Positions 22,409 through 32,859 of a DNA stretch of 64,000 nt are shown here, piece by piece (position 1 is the first letter of the stretch; every line of letters begins with the position of its first letter). Origin of the DNA: Evernia prunastri (taxonomy: Eukaryota > Ascomycota > Lecanoromycetes > Lecanorales > Parmeliaceae); contig NKYR01000043.1 of the NCBI GenBank assembly GCA_003184365.1, positions 1 to 64,000 of the forward strand, written 5' to 3'. The notes beneath the pieces are model-generated. The model saw only the letters and a program-made list of their open reading frames with translations, was not told where the DNA came from and searched no databases. Position numbers and translations under genes: made by a program.

Positions 22409-23800
22409 TTCCGTGCCTGTTTCCGTGCCTGTTTCTGTGCCTGTGAATGAAATGGAATGTCTGTGTTGATGTCGATGTCGATTTCGATGTCGATGGCTGT
22501 AGAAGTGTAGATGTATGGACACTGTTCTTCTCCCAATGCTTTGAGTTTGAGAAAGAGGGTATTGTTAATGAGTATATGGTAGATTTACACATTTACCTTT
22601 TCATGTGGTATTTATTCTCCTCCCCTCGTCTTTCTTCCCTCGTTTTCCAATTTCTCTCTGTTCTCTCCCTCTTCTCTCCTCGCTCTTTCTCTCTTTGCTC
22701 CCTTCTCATTTCTCTCCCCTCTCTCATTTTTCGAGACTAGGCTCGTCATTCAGGTACTTCGATCACACGATCCATCCAGCCCCCCTCCCTCCACTCCCTC
22801 GTCCGTAGCCCATAACAAAATTCCTCCCTTCGCCGCTTCCCTCGCAAGCCAGTACTAGTTTTGCACACTTTTGCACTTGCTTCTCTCCGCAACCAACGCA
22901 ACCGAACGCATTTCGTCGCTGCGACTAGCATGGGCGGCTGGCCACGACGCCTGACCGGATTCGGCTCGTTCGGACCTTTCGCGTTGTTATTATGCGTCGA
23001 GCTCGAGCTCGGCTTCGCGGCAGGGTTGCGGTCTGAATTGGGGTTTCGCGGTGATAGGGCGCGCGCCGGGGGTTAGGGACGTAAAGAGGGAAGGGGGGGG
23101 GGGGGGGGGGGGGANTGGGGGGGAGACGCGAGAGATGCATACGTCTGTCTGTCTTTCCTTGGGCGGCGGTTCGTGTTGAGTCAGAGTGCTGTGACGGCAT
23201 GGCTATGATGTGAGTGGGGAGTGGGGAATGGAGATGTGACTATCTAGAGACTGGGTAAATAGATAGATATATAGATCGAACACGAAAAGCGTAGCTGCAC
23301 CATACCTCTGCGCGGTGTGTTCGAGTCCGACTACGTTGGGTTGAACCGAGGCTTGTAATGCTAGGTGATGTCTACCATTTATGAGATCTACCACCTTTTC
23401 ACCAGCACGGCGAGGAGGGAATTTCTGCCGAACAGATGAGGTGCGTAAGAGCGGGATGGATGTGCATTGGGGGAGTGCAGTGGGTCTGGGATTGACAGAG
23501 TGTTTTGATTCGAGTGCAGAAGGAGGGCTAGGGAGGCGGTTTGATATTGCCTAGACTAGGACTCTCTTCGGGTTTTAGACCTTTATGAACGAATTGAAGA
23601 AGACGCTGCTCTATGTCACGCGACGTTGCTCGGTTCAATTGCAGAAAGGCTTTTATCGACAATTCGAATATCTCCCCAACCTACAAAATCCCAAAAGAAT
23701 TCAAACCCCAACTTCTCAACCCTCGCGCACAAGCTACTCCCGTTCAAACCCTTCCAACCCCCCCCCCCCCCCCCCCCACCCCCAAAACAGCGCACTCCAC
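21888..23800. other. Spacer with simple repeats and a sequence gap
   Basis: No supported gene. It contains a GTGCCT/TTTCCGTGCCT hexamer-based array at about 22378-22445, a GATGTC array at 22468-22496, a long pyrimidine tract at about 22610-22735, a G-homopolymer with an undetermined base at 23091-23123, and a C-homopolymer at about 23758-23777 directly beyond the stop of the next gene. The homopolymers are places where assembly length may be wrong. Confidence 0.6.
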
Positions 23801-25288
23801 TCACGGCACCACGCAAACCGGCAACACCTGCAACACAGCGCCCACGCACCCGCTCGCCACCACCGGCCCGATGAACAGATCGTCCGTGACCGCGGCATCA
23901 GGACAGAGCTGCAGGACCGAGTCCACGCCGTCCGAGCACGTCAGGGCGCCGCTGGCCACGCTGCAGACGACGGGGGTGTCGCTGCTTTCGATGTCGGCGG
24001 GCGGACCAAAGAGAAGGAGTTGGAGGCCGGTTCTGGCGGGATGGGTTAGCGGGGTCTGGGCGGGAGGGGGGTTTTGTGATGGGCAGGTGAGGGGTGAGAA
24101 ATGTGCTGGGGCGAGAGTAGGGACGGAGATGCAGGGGGGAGAGGGTCTTACTGGCCTGGGATGCGAAAGGCGATTTGACCGACTGAGTCGATCATTAGGA
24201 AGCCGGTTGAGGTGAGAGAAAGGACGCCGGCGGCAGAGGGGTCGGTGAGGCCGTTGAAGCCTACGAGCTCGCCGTCTCCGTTGTCGATTTGGTCATAGGT
24301 GCCTTTGAGTTGAACGCCGTTCAGGATCACGGAACTTTCTAGTCTCAAGATGAACTGAGCCGGTTCGCAGCTAGCCTATCTGTCTATTTGTCGGATCAAA
24401 CATGAGTCTAGAAACATCTCTCGGGGAGTCGTCAAATTTTGAGAAGACAACTCCTCGGAGCGTTTCACATCTGCTACAAGTATTGCAACTCAATCTACAG
24501 TAGGAAGAGGTAAATATAGCACGAAAAAGATCACTCACAGTCGGCAGCGCATTCGCGCACTCAGTGACGGTAGTAGAAGCAGTTACAGTGACCGTAGCCA
24601 CTGTGGTGCTAACCGGGGCTGCGGTAATGGTAGTCTTGACAACGACTATCGGGGCTGGGGCTACGACCGTCGAGGTTGTTTTGACGGTTGTGGTGGAGGG
24701 GCTGATGGAGAGGCAGGAGCAGGCAGAGGAGATCTCCGATGAGGCAAAAGCGGAGACGTAAGAGGGAAGGGGCGGATTTTTTATTGCGCTCAGCGAGGTC
24801 TGCGGGGACGTATCGCTTTGCAGGAGCGGAAGTGATACTGTAGATGACTGTTGGTGTGGTGGTCGTGGTAACTGTGATGGAGCTGCGCGATAAGGTGTCA
24901 CTTCTGCCAATTCAAAGTTTTTCGGGGACGCAGGCTATGAAAGCATAACGTACATCTTCGGCGTGACTGTAACGGTGGATGTCACCGTAGACAGCTTCGG
25001 CGTTGACGTGGTGGTCTGTAGGGGGTCAGCCATGTCGTCCTATCGTCTTTGCTGTCTGGATGGCTAGTCACATGCCGTCGCTGAAATAACGGTCTTCGCT
25101 GGTATAGAGATGAAGGAGCTGCAGAAGGATGTTGCAGGAGCCTTATATTGGCTGAGCACACTAATGATGACGGTGACGGCTTTGCACTCGTCCACGTTCC
25201 TGATTTTGAGGTCATTCTCTGGGGATGGAGCACTGAGCGCCAATCGTTTCAGTACCAATAAGAGAGATAGGACTGTAAAGACTCTCAT
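23801..25288 (-). CDS. Thr-rich secreted protein, paralog of the gene at 63095; frame disturbed at an A6 run
   Basis: Complement(join(23801..24032, 24152..24375, 24539..24903, 24954..25015, 25076..25288)). Exon 1 encodes a signal peptide (MRVFTVLSLLLVLKRLALSAPS) then CKAVTVIISVL and FCSSFISIP. Exons 2-3 are Thr/Val-rich stalk, then PSYVSAFASSEISSACSCLSI and a TVTVTASTTVTECANALPT repeat. Exons 4-5 form the C-terminal globular part (GTYDQIDNGDGELVGFNGL; PVVCSVASGALTCSDG; ASGCVGAVLQVLPVCVVP). Two oddities: intron 1 appears to use a GC donor (GCATGT), and exon 3 needs a one-base shift at the six-T run 24777-24782 (A6 on the coding strand) to join its upstream ERNKK part with the downstream SYVSAFAS part. 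The shift may be a sequencing error or a real lesion. Paralog exon order supports the model. Probable wall or extracellular protein of unknown role. Confidence 0.75.
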
Positions 25289-28200
25289 AATGAGATGAAG
25301 ACTCGGGATAAGAAGAATGCGTAGAGCGTACAGATGCTTCTACAAGATACCGAAGACTCTTGTTGGGAGAAACGTGACACTAGGCTACAGGGCCTTCAGC
25401 GAAAGCTGGAGGACGGACAACTGGTCGTTCTTATGCTCGAGGCCGGCCTGCTATCCCACCTACTAGTCGTCGACGAAAAGGATTAGACTCGGGCCTGAAA
25501 GTGCAGTTATTTGGGGCCAGGTAAAACTATACAGGAATGATCCATCGGGCGCGGGGTTGACCCTCGAGATGCTAATTGTGTAGGCCCAAAATGGACAGAG
25601 TGAGCTAGTGAGTTACGCCACATATGATTCCTACAAACGGCCGGATGTATTGCCATCTGAGATCTCTCTCGTTGATCGCACGTGAAAGAGGTGACTGACG
25701 GTCGTTACCTTCCTGTTCAGCTCTGGTAAGAGATCTTGCCGTCGGTATAGAAGATTTCATACTTCACTTCTGAATTCAGCCACAATAGGAAACATGGTAT
25801 CAAGCGAGGAGCTACTTTAGCGGTAGCTGGTTGCTCAGAATCTCATTGGTTGCATTTCACCTGACCCGCGTTATAGCCAACCAAGCAATGGATCCCGTGA
25901 ATTAGTCCATTCGGCAAGAGGCCCTAAAGCTTACTCTCGTCTAAATAAACCAGATTCGGAGACTTTTCTCCTAATATAGCAAATCCTCGTTTACGATTGT
26001 GAAAGCGCGGCGACAAGACACAAAGACTGAAAGTATTCGAAGCAGAAGAGCGGGCCGTTTCGGAAACAGCATTGCCCGTGAAAGTCAAAGATGGAGGATA
26101 TAACGATGCGTAGATAAGCAAGGTTAATTGATAATCAGTGTCCTTGCGTGCGTACCTACTGAGACAAGATGAGCGCAGATATATTGGGCGATGATAATCG
26201 TGGACCACGCGATGAGACATGACGGAGCAAGGAATAGCCTCTGCAGATATCAATGACCTTGGGTCGGTTATGGAGATCGAGCAAGCTTCAGTCTTGTAGT
26301 AATTAAGATGATTGTATCATTGAACTTTCGATAGAACAAGGTTGATGGGGCAGAGTGGATAGTATTACATATCGAGCAAGCGTAAAATAGTAGACCATAT
26401 TTAGCCGCTGCGGTGCTGTGGCACTTCGAGATTCCGGTATTGTGGGTGAGATCTCACCTACCTGCGTTGAGCGTCAGATGAGAGTGGCCGTAGGCCAAGC
26501 TGAGGGGTACAAAGCCCTTTGCGTTCGTCGTTGAGTAAAGTTTCGCCAAGACAAGAGAACAGATGGCACCAAGGACTTGATAGCCTTCAGGGAAAATTGA
26601 GTGCAGAAAGTCCCAAAAGCAACACAGCCCGACAGAGAGCAATCTCTGGCTTGAAACTAGAATTGTCCAATCCCCGAGAAAGCCCGGATTCCTGTGTATT
26701 GTGTCTACCGGCCGAGGATATTAAATGGCTTTTTGGATTGGAATAAACCAGGAAGAGGGAACCATCAACGTCGATCGAGATTCAGGGAACGGAGTGTGTG
26801 CCACCATATCAGCCTTGAAGAGAGCAAGAATTACACACTGCTAAAGGCCCCCAACTGCCTAAGGCTAACAGAGAGAAGGATAGTCCAGGAGATCTCAGAT
26901 TGACCGAAAAGGTCGGACCGGCAACAATTGCCGTGGTTTGGGGCAACGGGATGGCAATTCCGGGAATACAAGCACTCAAATAGAATGAGTGATGTTATCC
27001 GGTGTAGAGCTGGGAGGCTGTTCTTCCAGATTAATCGCTCAGTGGATTGTCAAGCTGGTATTTCCACAGCGCGCATAACCAGCAGTCACAATATTGCCGT
27101 GCAGTGCACGATACCCGCCCATTTGTTGTGTAGTAAATGGCATTTGGAGAGTAGCGTCAAGCTCATTTGTCAGCCTCTCACATTAGTATCAGGTTGGTGA
27201 CGGAGCCCCACACGTGGTCTGCCACATTGCCCATTGTATCCCTAGCTCTTCTTCGATTATTCCTTTCTGTTTTTGGGCGAAAGGCGGGATCATGAGGATA
27301 TTGGAAGTGTCTGTAACGCTAGGGATTCGGAGACAGATGCTATTACACGTAGATGTCAGTCAGAGACCGCACAGGTACGTGGAGAAAAAACTGTAGACCT
27401 GTTGGATATCACCCTAAAGCGCTGTCCAAGCCACGAGTTGCGAAGAGACGCTCGCCGGAGAAAGAGCACTGCATTGGCCTATTAAACGTCGCGGCGCTCA
27501 ATGATGGTCGGGGCAGGTGCAAGCGTGGTCATTATGGCCGCGACCATGGCATCGACAGGAATGCTGGGCATTCGTATCGAGGCGCATAGGAGCATCACGA
27601 CTGGCCACGAACGACAGAGGCTCAGAAAGTGCGGCTGGATTGAAGGAGGGAGCGTCAATTGATGAGCGGAAAGTAGGACTTGGCGCCAAGACTTGTAGGG
27701 CGAAGGTCCTCCGCTGGGCAAGCCGAACTGATAGCTCTCGCATCACAGCATGGAGAAATCAGCTTCACGTATCCACGGATCTCATGAGTGAGATGCAGAA
27801 GGGCCGAGGCTTATGACTCAAAGACTGGAAAATCAATGGATGCCGTTGAGGAAGAGAGACTTCCCTAACGTCCCCAAAAGGACCCTTTTTGCTGGGGTCA
27901 AAAGTAGCCTTACAGACATTCTCTCCGAACCCTCGTAGCCATGCTATCGCAAGAACATCCAGAGGATTTATCGCATTGCTATCTTACAAACACAATCAAG
28001 CGAACCATTAACGCGTCGTGGAGGAGCTAGTAGGTGGCATTTGGCCACGCTAGGAGAAGGTAAGGGCTGTGAGGGAGCAGAAGATGAGCAATTTTGGAAC
28101 TGTTCGGCGTTGAGAGACATGAGGTCGCGATGGAAAGACTAGGCAACGATCGTATGCGATGGGGATTCCGACATCATTCGTGGCTGCATCGAATTGCGCC

Positions 28201-28428
28201 AGGTCGTGTAATGTTGCCAATCGAGCAGTCCTTTCGAAGCACCTAGGACAGGGAAGAAAGGTCTCTGCAGCAGAATCCGAGTAAGCACCAATGATCAATG
28301 TGAAGATGGTTCAGAAGCGGGGAGACTCTGCGGCAGGGTACAATTAGCCAGATAGCGGTACAAATTGTCGGTTCTCCAAGCTTGTCGTTTCTGTACATTA
28401 ACCTCCACATTCCTGGTGTTTTGTAGCA
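25289..28428. other. Long intergenic region, no supported gene
   Basis: About 3.1 kb. Many short frames on both strands, none with motif, signal peptide or coding composition. It may hold eroded sequence not recognisable by eye. Confidence 0.45.
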
Positions 28429-30204
28429 ATGGATCACGAACTACTGGGTCAATATCCAAGCAGATCAAGCCACATTTGTCAATATCGCCACGACAGTACC
28501 GGTCTACGGAATCGTTTTCGGGCTACTTGGCTGCTTCCGGCCCATCTCTTCGCAGTACTGATCGTCACCTTTGTCATTACGAATCGACTTGATGGCCAAG
28601 CCTTTCCTGTGCAGGCGTCTGACAAATGGGACAAGCTCCAACTTCGGCAGTCAGATGTGAACGGTCTCATCTCAATAGGCTTGATTGTGGTGCGTCTTTT
28701 CGGGAGCTCGTGCCAGTTGCTCGCTGTTTGGCGCTGTGTCTATGTCCTCTTGGAAAAAAGCCGCCTTTCTCTAAATCAGCTGGGCAACATCCTATCTTAT
28801 AAGATTCTAGTCATTCCTCGCATTCGCCACCAAGATGGCGCGCTGTTTGTGCTAGATACATGGCTCGTAATGATATTGCTCTGGCCAGCTCAGCTGATAG
28901 CTCCATTGGCAAGTAGCTCCGTGAGCTGGGTTCCCGATACAATCATTGCATCTTCCTGACGTAATGAAATAGATATATTGGTGGGTGGAGAGGGTCAGGG
29001 GTGGGATACGTATCAGACATACTCACAGGCTCGAATGACCGTTGTTCTAAGGGCTGTCTCTATCGCCAGTATAGCACAGCTGGCGAATTCTAGCTCCGAG
29101 ACCGAAGCACCAACTGTTGCGACAGCTATCCGCTGAGTCATACCATCGTGCCCGGGACTACCCAATGGTACATTGGTGCAGAACGTAACCGCGCCATTCA
29201 CCAGCTTCACATCATTCGAATGGGTTAAAGATCCGCTGAGTCTACCATCAGACGTGCAAGATGCAGTGACAAACCAAAACGGTGATCAATTGAACAACAG
29301 TGGCTACTGGGGAAACCCCCTCACTATGCCATATCCTGGGGTTGCTGGCCCCCTTAAAACCGGACCTTGGGCAAGCATAAGTAAGCCAGATCGAGGACCT
29401 CACTTTCCATATCCAGCCGGAGAGACTTTCGTAGGCCAAAAATTAGTCGCCGTCCTAGTGGCTCGTGATTCCACCTCGATCCTCCCTGGTGTTCCCTCAG
29501 ATGGGACGTTTGGTCAACTCCCCAACATCGGTTTCTTGAGTGTCAGTTATAGTTACATCAACCAAACGAATTGGTACGCGGTCGCCAACATATCAATTCG
29601 TGCTGGTGTTGCCATCTGCGAGGAATGCAAGCTTGTCTCTCCTACTGTGGTCGAGGGCACAAATCAAAGCCAGACCATGCTGGCAGATCCTCTCACAAAT
29701 GAAGCTTTCAATTTGATGCCAGAAGCCATGATGGTAATGGCCTTGATGAATTCTTCCGACAACGATCCATCAGGTAGACTGGAAGATTTTACGAAAAGCG
29801 CAATTGCACGTGGACATCAAGCATCTTGGAACGCGCTCAATGACAGAGCCGGTACGGCAACCCGTATAGCGACCAGGAGACCACACGCAGCCGTCCGAGC
29901 CTCGGTGTTACGACCTAGGATGTACACGTGGGCTGGCATCAACCTTTTGCTCAGTCTATCCGGTTGCCTCTTGATCCTTATCCAAAGCCAATGCATTCGG
30001 AAACCGGTGGTGGATGCAAACATCGCAGCTATCATGATGGATCCAAGCCCATTACTGGAGCAGGATGTCAACGGCTTATGCAACGCGGTCATGCTGGGGA
30101 AGAAGGATGATAGACTCAAGATGTTAAGGTTACGGAAAGGCTTAGACGAGAGCAGATTCTCACATGATGTGCTGGTGAACGAGACTAGAGGAATGCGGGA
30201 CTAG
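28429..30204 (+). pseudogene. Multi-pass membrane protein gene with two in-frame TGA codons
   Basis: One reading frame runs from ATG 28429 to the stop ending 30204 (592 codons) and is interrupted only by TGA at 28957 and TGA at 29134. Protein-like character continues across both: before the first, WLLPAHLFAVLIVTFVI, LQLRQSDVNGLISIGLIVVR, WLVMILLWPAQLIAPL and VSWVP; between them, WDTYQTYSQARMTVVLRA and SIASIAQL; after the second, VIPSCPGLPNGTLVQNVTAPF. This is the order seen in a fungal family of large membrane proteins with a conserved LQLRQ(S/T)DVN motif. A late helix (WAGINLLLSLSGCLLILIQS) ends the membrane part. A normal intron could hide the first TGA (GTGAGC at 28921 to ACAG at 29028, 108 bp, in frame), but it would remove the conserved SWVP and DTYQ segments. 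No such rescue is visible for the second. Most likely a recent pseudogene; sequencing error or readthrough is not excluded. Confidence 0.7.
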
Positions 30205-30463
30205 AGGTCAACGCAATGGTTACCAGTAACAACCGGGGTCTCCGCATCAGAATATGTCACTGTGCTCTTTGTGCCTCCATATTCGCGAAACTATATTGAG
30301 TCGCCCGAAATGCAAGGGAACCATGTTCTCTACAGGCTTTCCGAGCGCTACCAGAAGCGACATTGCAGTTTTTCGTCCTTTTCAACCACCAATGAATCAA
30401 GCATCAACACGACCGTGAGTCTCTACACATTGACCGATTGACGGTAGAGGCAATCGACAGTGG
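30205..30463. other. Spacer between membrane pseudogene and transposon
   Basis: 260 bp of flanking DNA; nothing recognised. Confidence 0.4.
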
Positions 30464-30465
30464 TA

Positions 30466-30497
30466 CAACAGACTTTTCGTTTAATTTATCCGCACCC
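30466..30497 (+). repeat. Left terminal inverted repeat
   Basis: Starts CAACAGACTTTTCG immediately after the TA at 30464-30465 and ends CCGCACCC; pairs with 31929-31960. Confidence 0.9.
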
Positions 30498-30553
30498 CGA
30501 AAACGCGTTTTTTCGCGTTCTCCCACCAAAATTCTTTCTACACCCTCTCTACC

Positions 30554-31819
30554 ATGCCTCGTAACAAGGGCAATATCGATCTTTCAGCGCCCAAAAAGAG
30601 TGCTCTAATGGCCCTGAGTAACCTCAACAATGTCTCAAATCGTCAGGTTGCTGACGTATTTCATTGCGACGAAAAAACAGTCCGAAATGTCAAAAAACGC
30701 GTCTCCGAAGCGGAGAAAGAAAACATTGACCCATTTTCTTTGGAGGCACATCAAAGACGTCCACAGTCAGGACGACCTCTAGTAATCAATGACAGGCTTC
30801 TCCGACGTCTTGTTAGACATGCTACCAAGAATCGATTCAATCGTCGCAAACCCTGGGTTCAAATTGCCCGCGAAGTGGGATGTATGGCCTCCATCGGGGC
30901 AATACATGCAGCATTCTCTCGAGCTGGCTATGGACGATATCCTCCCCGGTACAAGCCTCCATTGTCTCCGGAACAAAAGCTAAAACGTCTACAATTCGCC
31001 ATAGAGTGGCTGGAGAAGCTGCGGGGAAAAGAGCATATGATAGTCCACAGTGACGAGACATCGATACGCGTTGGAGAGACTCGGGGGCAGATATGAGTCA
31101 CAAGGTCGAAGGATGAGGCATACGACAAGGACTGCATCGAGTCACGGTATCGAGGATACACAGAAATGATGTTCTGGGGCTGTTACACCTCTGAACTACG
31201 GGGTCCTAGCTTCATGTTCACGAAAGAGACGGCCCCTGAGAGGGAACAAGCCCAGGAGGATCTCAACGATCGCAATGAGGATTATCTGGTTCAACAACAG
31301 ATCATCAAGGAGCATTTCTTAGCGGAGCAGGCTAAGAAGCCCAAAAGTCGGCGTCTAAAACGTATTCCGAAGCCTGATGGGAAGCTGCTTGAGAGGAATA
31401 AGAATGCCAAAGAGAGAATCGATTGGTATCGATATCAGACATACGTGCTTTTGCCACGATTGATCCCATTCATTCATGAAGTGATTGCTAAGTATGGCGA
31501 GTGTTTTCTGATTCAAGACGGTGCTCCCAATCACAATGCCTGGCAACAAGATGAACTTCTTAAAATACCGCGTCTCACCGTCCTTCCCTGGCCTCCAAAC
31601 TCTCCGGATTTGAATCAGATCGAGCCCTGCTGGTATCATTTAAAACGGAAGATCTCGAAGAGGCCATACACCCCGAAGACCAAGAATAGTACAATTGAGG
31701 CCTGGAACGAGGAGTGGCAAGATTTGGATATGAATAAGGTGGGCAAGTGGTGTGGGAAGATTTGCAGTCGCATGGAGCGCGTGATGGAACAACAAGGCGA
31801 TAACAAATTTCACGGCTAG
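30554..31819 (+). pseudogene. Tc1/mariner transposase with one in-frame stop
   Basis: The frame from ATG 30554 to the stop ending 31819 is 422 codons with a single internal TGA at 31094. N-terminal HTH region: KSALMALSNLNNVSNRQVADVF, then DEKTVRNVKKRV; a second HTH-like block follows at about 75-125. Catalytic triad, counting the stop as a residue: D167 in VHSDETS, D322 in IQDGAPNHNAW, E357 in SPDLNQIEPCW, with 34 residues between the last two (DD34E). The stop sits in RGQI-stop-VTRSKDEAY, where relatives commonly have Trp, so TGG to TGA is the simplest history. All catalytic residues are otherwise kept. This copy cannot make a full transposase unless the stop is an error. Confidence 0.88.
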
Positions 31820-31928
31820 GGCTTATAATCAACTATTCAAATAGTCTATATCTTCAATCGGAAGGTATTTGAATGTGTAGTTGTTGAATAATAAAATAAT
31901 AAAGAAAGTATTCCCAAAAATTGCATGC

Positions 31929-31960
31929 GGGTGCGGATTAATTAAGCGAAAAGTCTGTTG
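31929..31960 (-). repeat. Right terminal inverted repeat
   Basis: Reads GGGTGCGGATTAATTAAG and ends CTGTTG before TA at 31961-31962; inverted copy of the left repeat with two substitutions. Confidence 0.9.
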
Positions 31961-31962
31961 TA

Positions 31963-32859
31963 GTGGCCCGCCTGGACGCTTGCTTCGGTTGCCTGGAGTC
32001 ATGCCTGTCAGGTAGACAGTAATAATGCGCTTGAGAATAAGGGTACGGCACCTAGCCCCAGCCCAGTTGGGGGCTCAAAGCACCTACCGTATCACGCCCA
32101 AGGATGCCCCTGCTACCGGGCATACTTCGGAAAGTAGGGATATCTATGTTGTAGCTTACCTTATTCCTCGTACCGTCGTGTCTACCTAGGTACTACCGTC
32201 TCCACTCATATCTCAGCTCACCCTTCCTTATCCTTACACGATTCCAATTATCACTTCTGAAGTGCTGACACCGATATATTTCATCTAGTGATTAGTCCGG
32301 GATATGATACAAGGATCAAGGTAGTAACAAGCACATTTAGACTCACGAGTCATCAAGGTGCATATTAACGGACCCGACTTACGGCACAGCCTCCCCGTTA
32401 TCTATGCGCCCCTCCAAAATCTGAAACAAAAAGCGCATTTCCTTCAACGAGCTGAACAGACTTTGCACTCAGCCTCAAAGTGCATTGTATATACTATACT
32501 ATACTATACTATATCCATGGCTAAAAGGTGAAGAAATCCTAATAACTGACAAACTCCTTTGCATTCTTTGATATTCTTTAATATCCTTGTCCTTGGCCTC
32601 GTTCATCATGTCTACTCTTTTCCTTCTTCAGAGCCTTCTTTGGCCCTCCCTCTAGTCAAGAGCTGGTCTACGCTATCCAGAACGCCCGTGTTCAAACCAA
32701 GTAGCGCAGTCCATCGACCCAACGGTCAACTGCAGTACTGCCATTTCTTACCTGGCTCGTATCATACGGAGAAAAAGACAGCGCGCAATCAATGATTCCT
32801 CACTGCTCCGGCGCTTCTGCTACACGTATCCCGAACTTGGTTCACACTTTCGCAACACC
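31963..32859. other. Spacer and probable 5' region of the MARVEL-containing gene
   Basis: A TATAC pentamer array lies at 32488-32512. From about 32790 the frame of the next gene is already protein-like (LLRRFCYTYPELGSHFRNT directly before the ATG at 32860), so its true 5' end is probably here. A signal-peptide-like frame at 32559-32640 (LHSLIFFNILVLGLVHHVYS) lacks an ATG and is in another phase; it could belong to an upstream exon. Confidence 0.5.

Larger units (their letters stand above)
30466..31960 (+). mobile_element. Tc1/mariner DD34E transposon, full length, with TIRs and TA target duplication
   Basis: The element is 1495 bp and bounded by TA at 30464-30465 and 31961-31962. Its terminal inverted repeats start CAACAGACTTTTCG on the left and end with the complement on the right; about 32 bases match with two differences (left 30466-30497, right 31929-31960). 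One transposase gene fills the interior. Size, TIR length, TA duplication and transposase type all fit Tc1/mariner. Near-identity of the TIRs suggests a fairly recent insertion. Confidence 0.93.

Noticed and set aside
22378..22500. Hexanucleotide and GATGTC arrays as a possible CRISPR-like or coding repeat
   Set aside because: Simple short-period repeats without spacers or a protein context.
28430..28560. Alternative frame with a membrane-like stretch (YGIVFGLLGCF) overlapping the pseudogene N-terminus
   Set aside because: The ATG 28429 frame continues in the family pattern directly; the other frame stops after about 40 codons.
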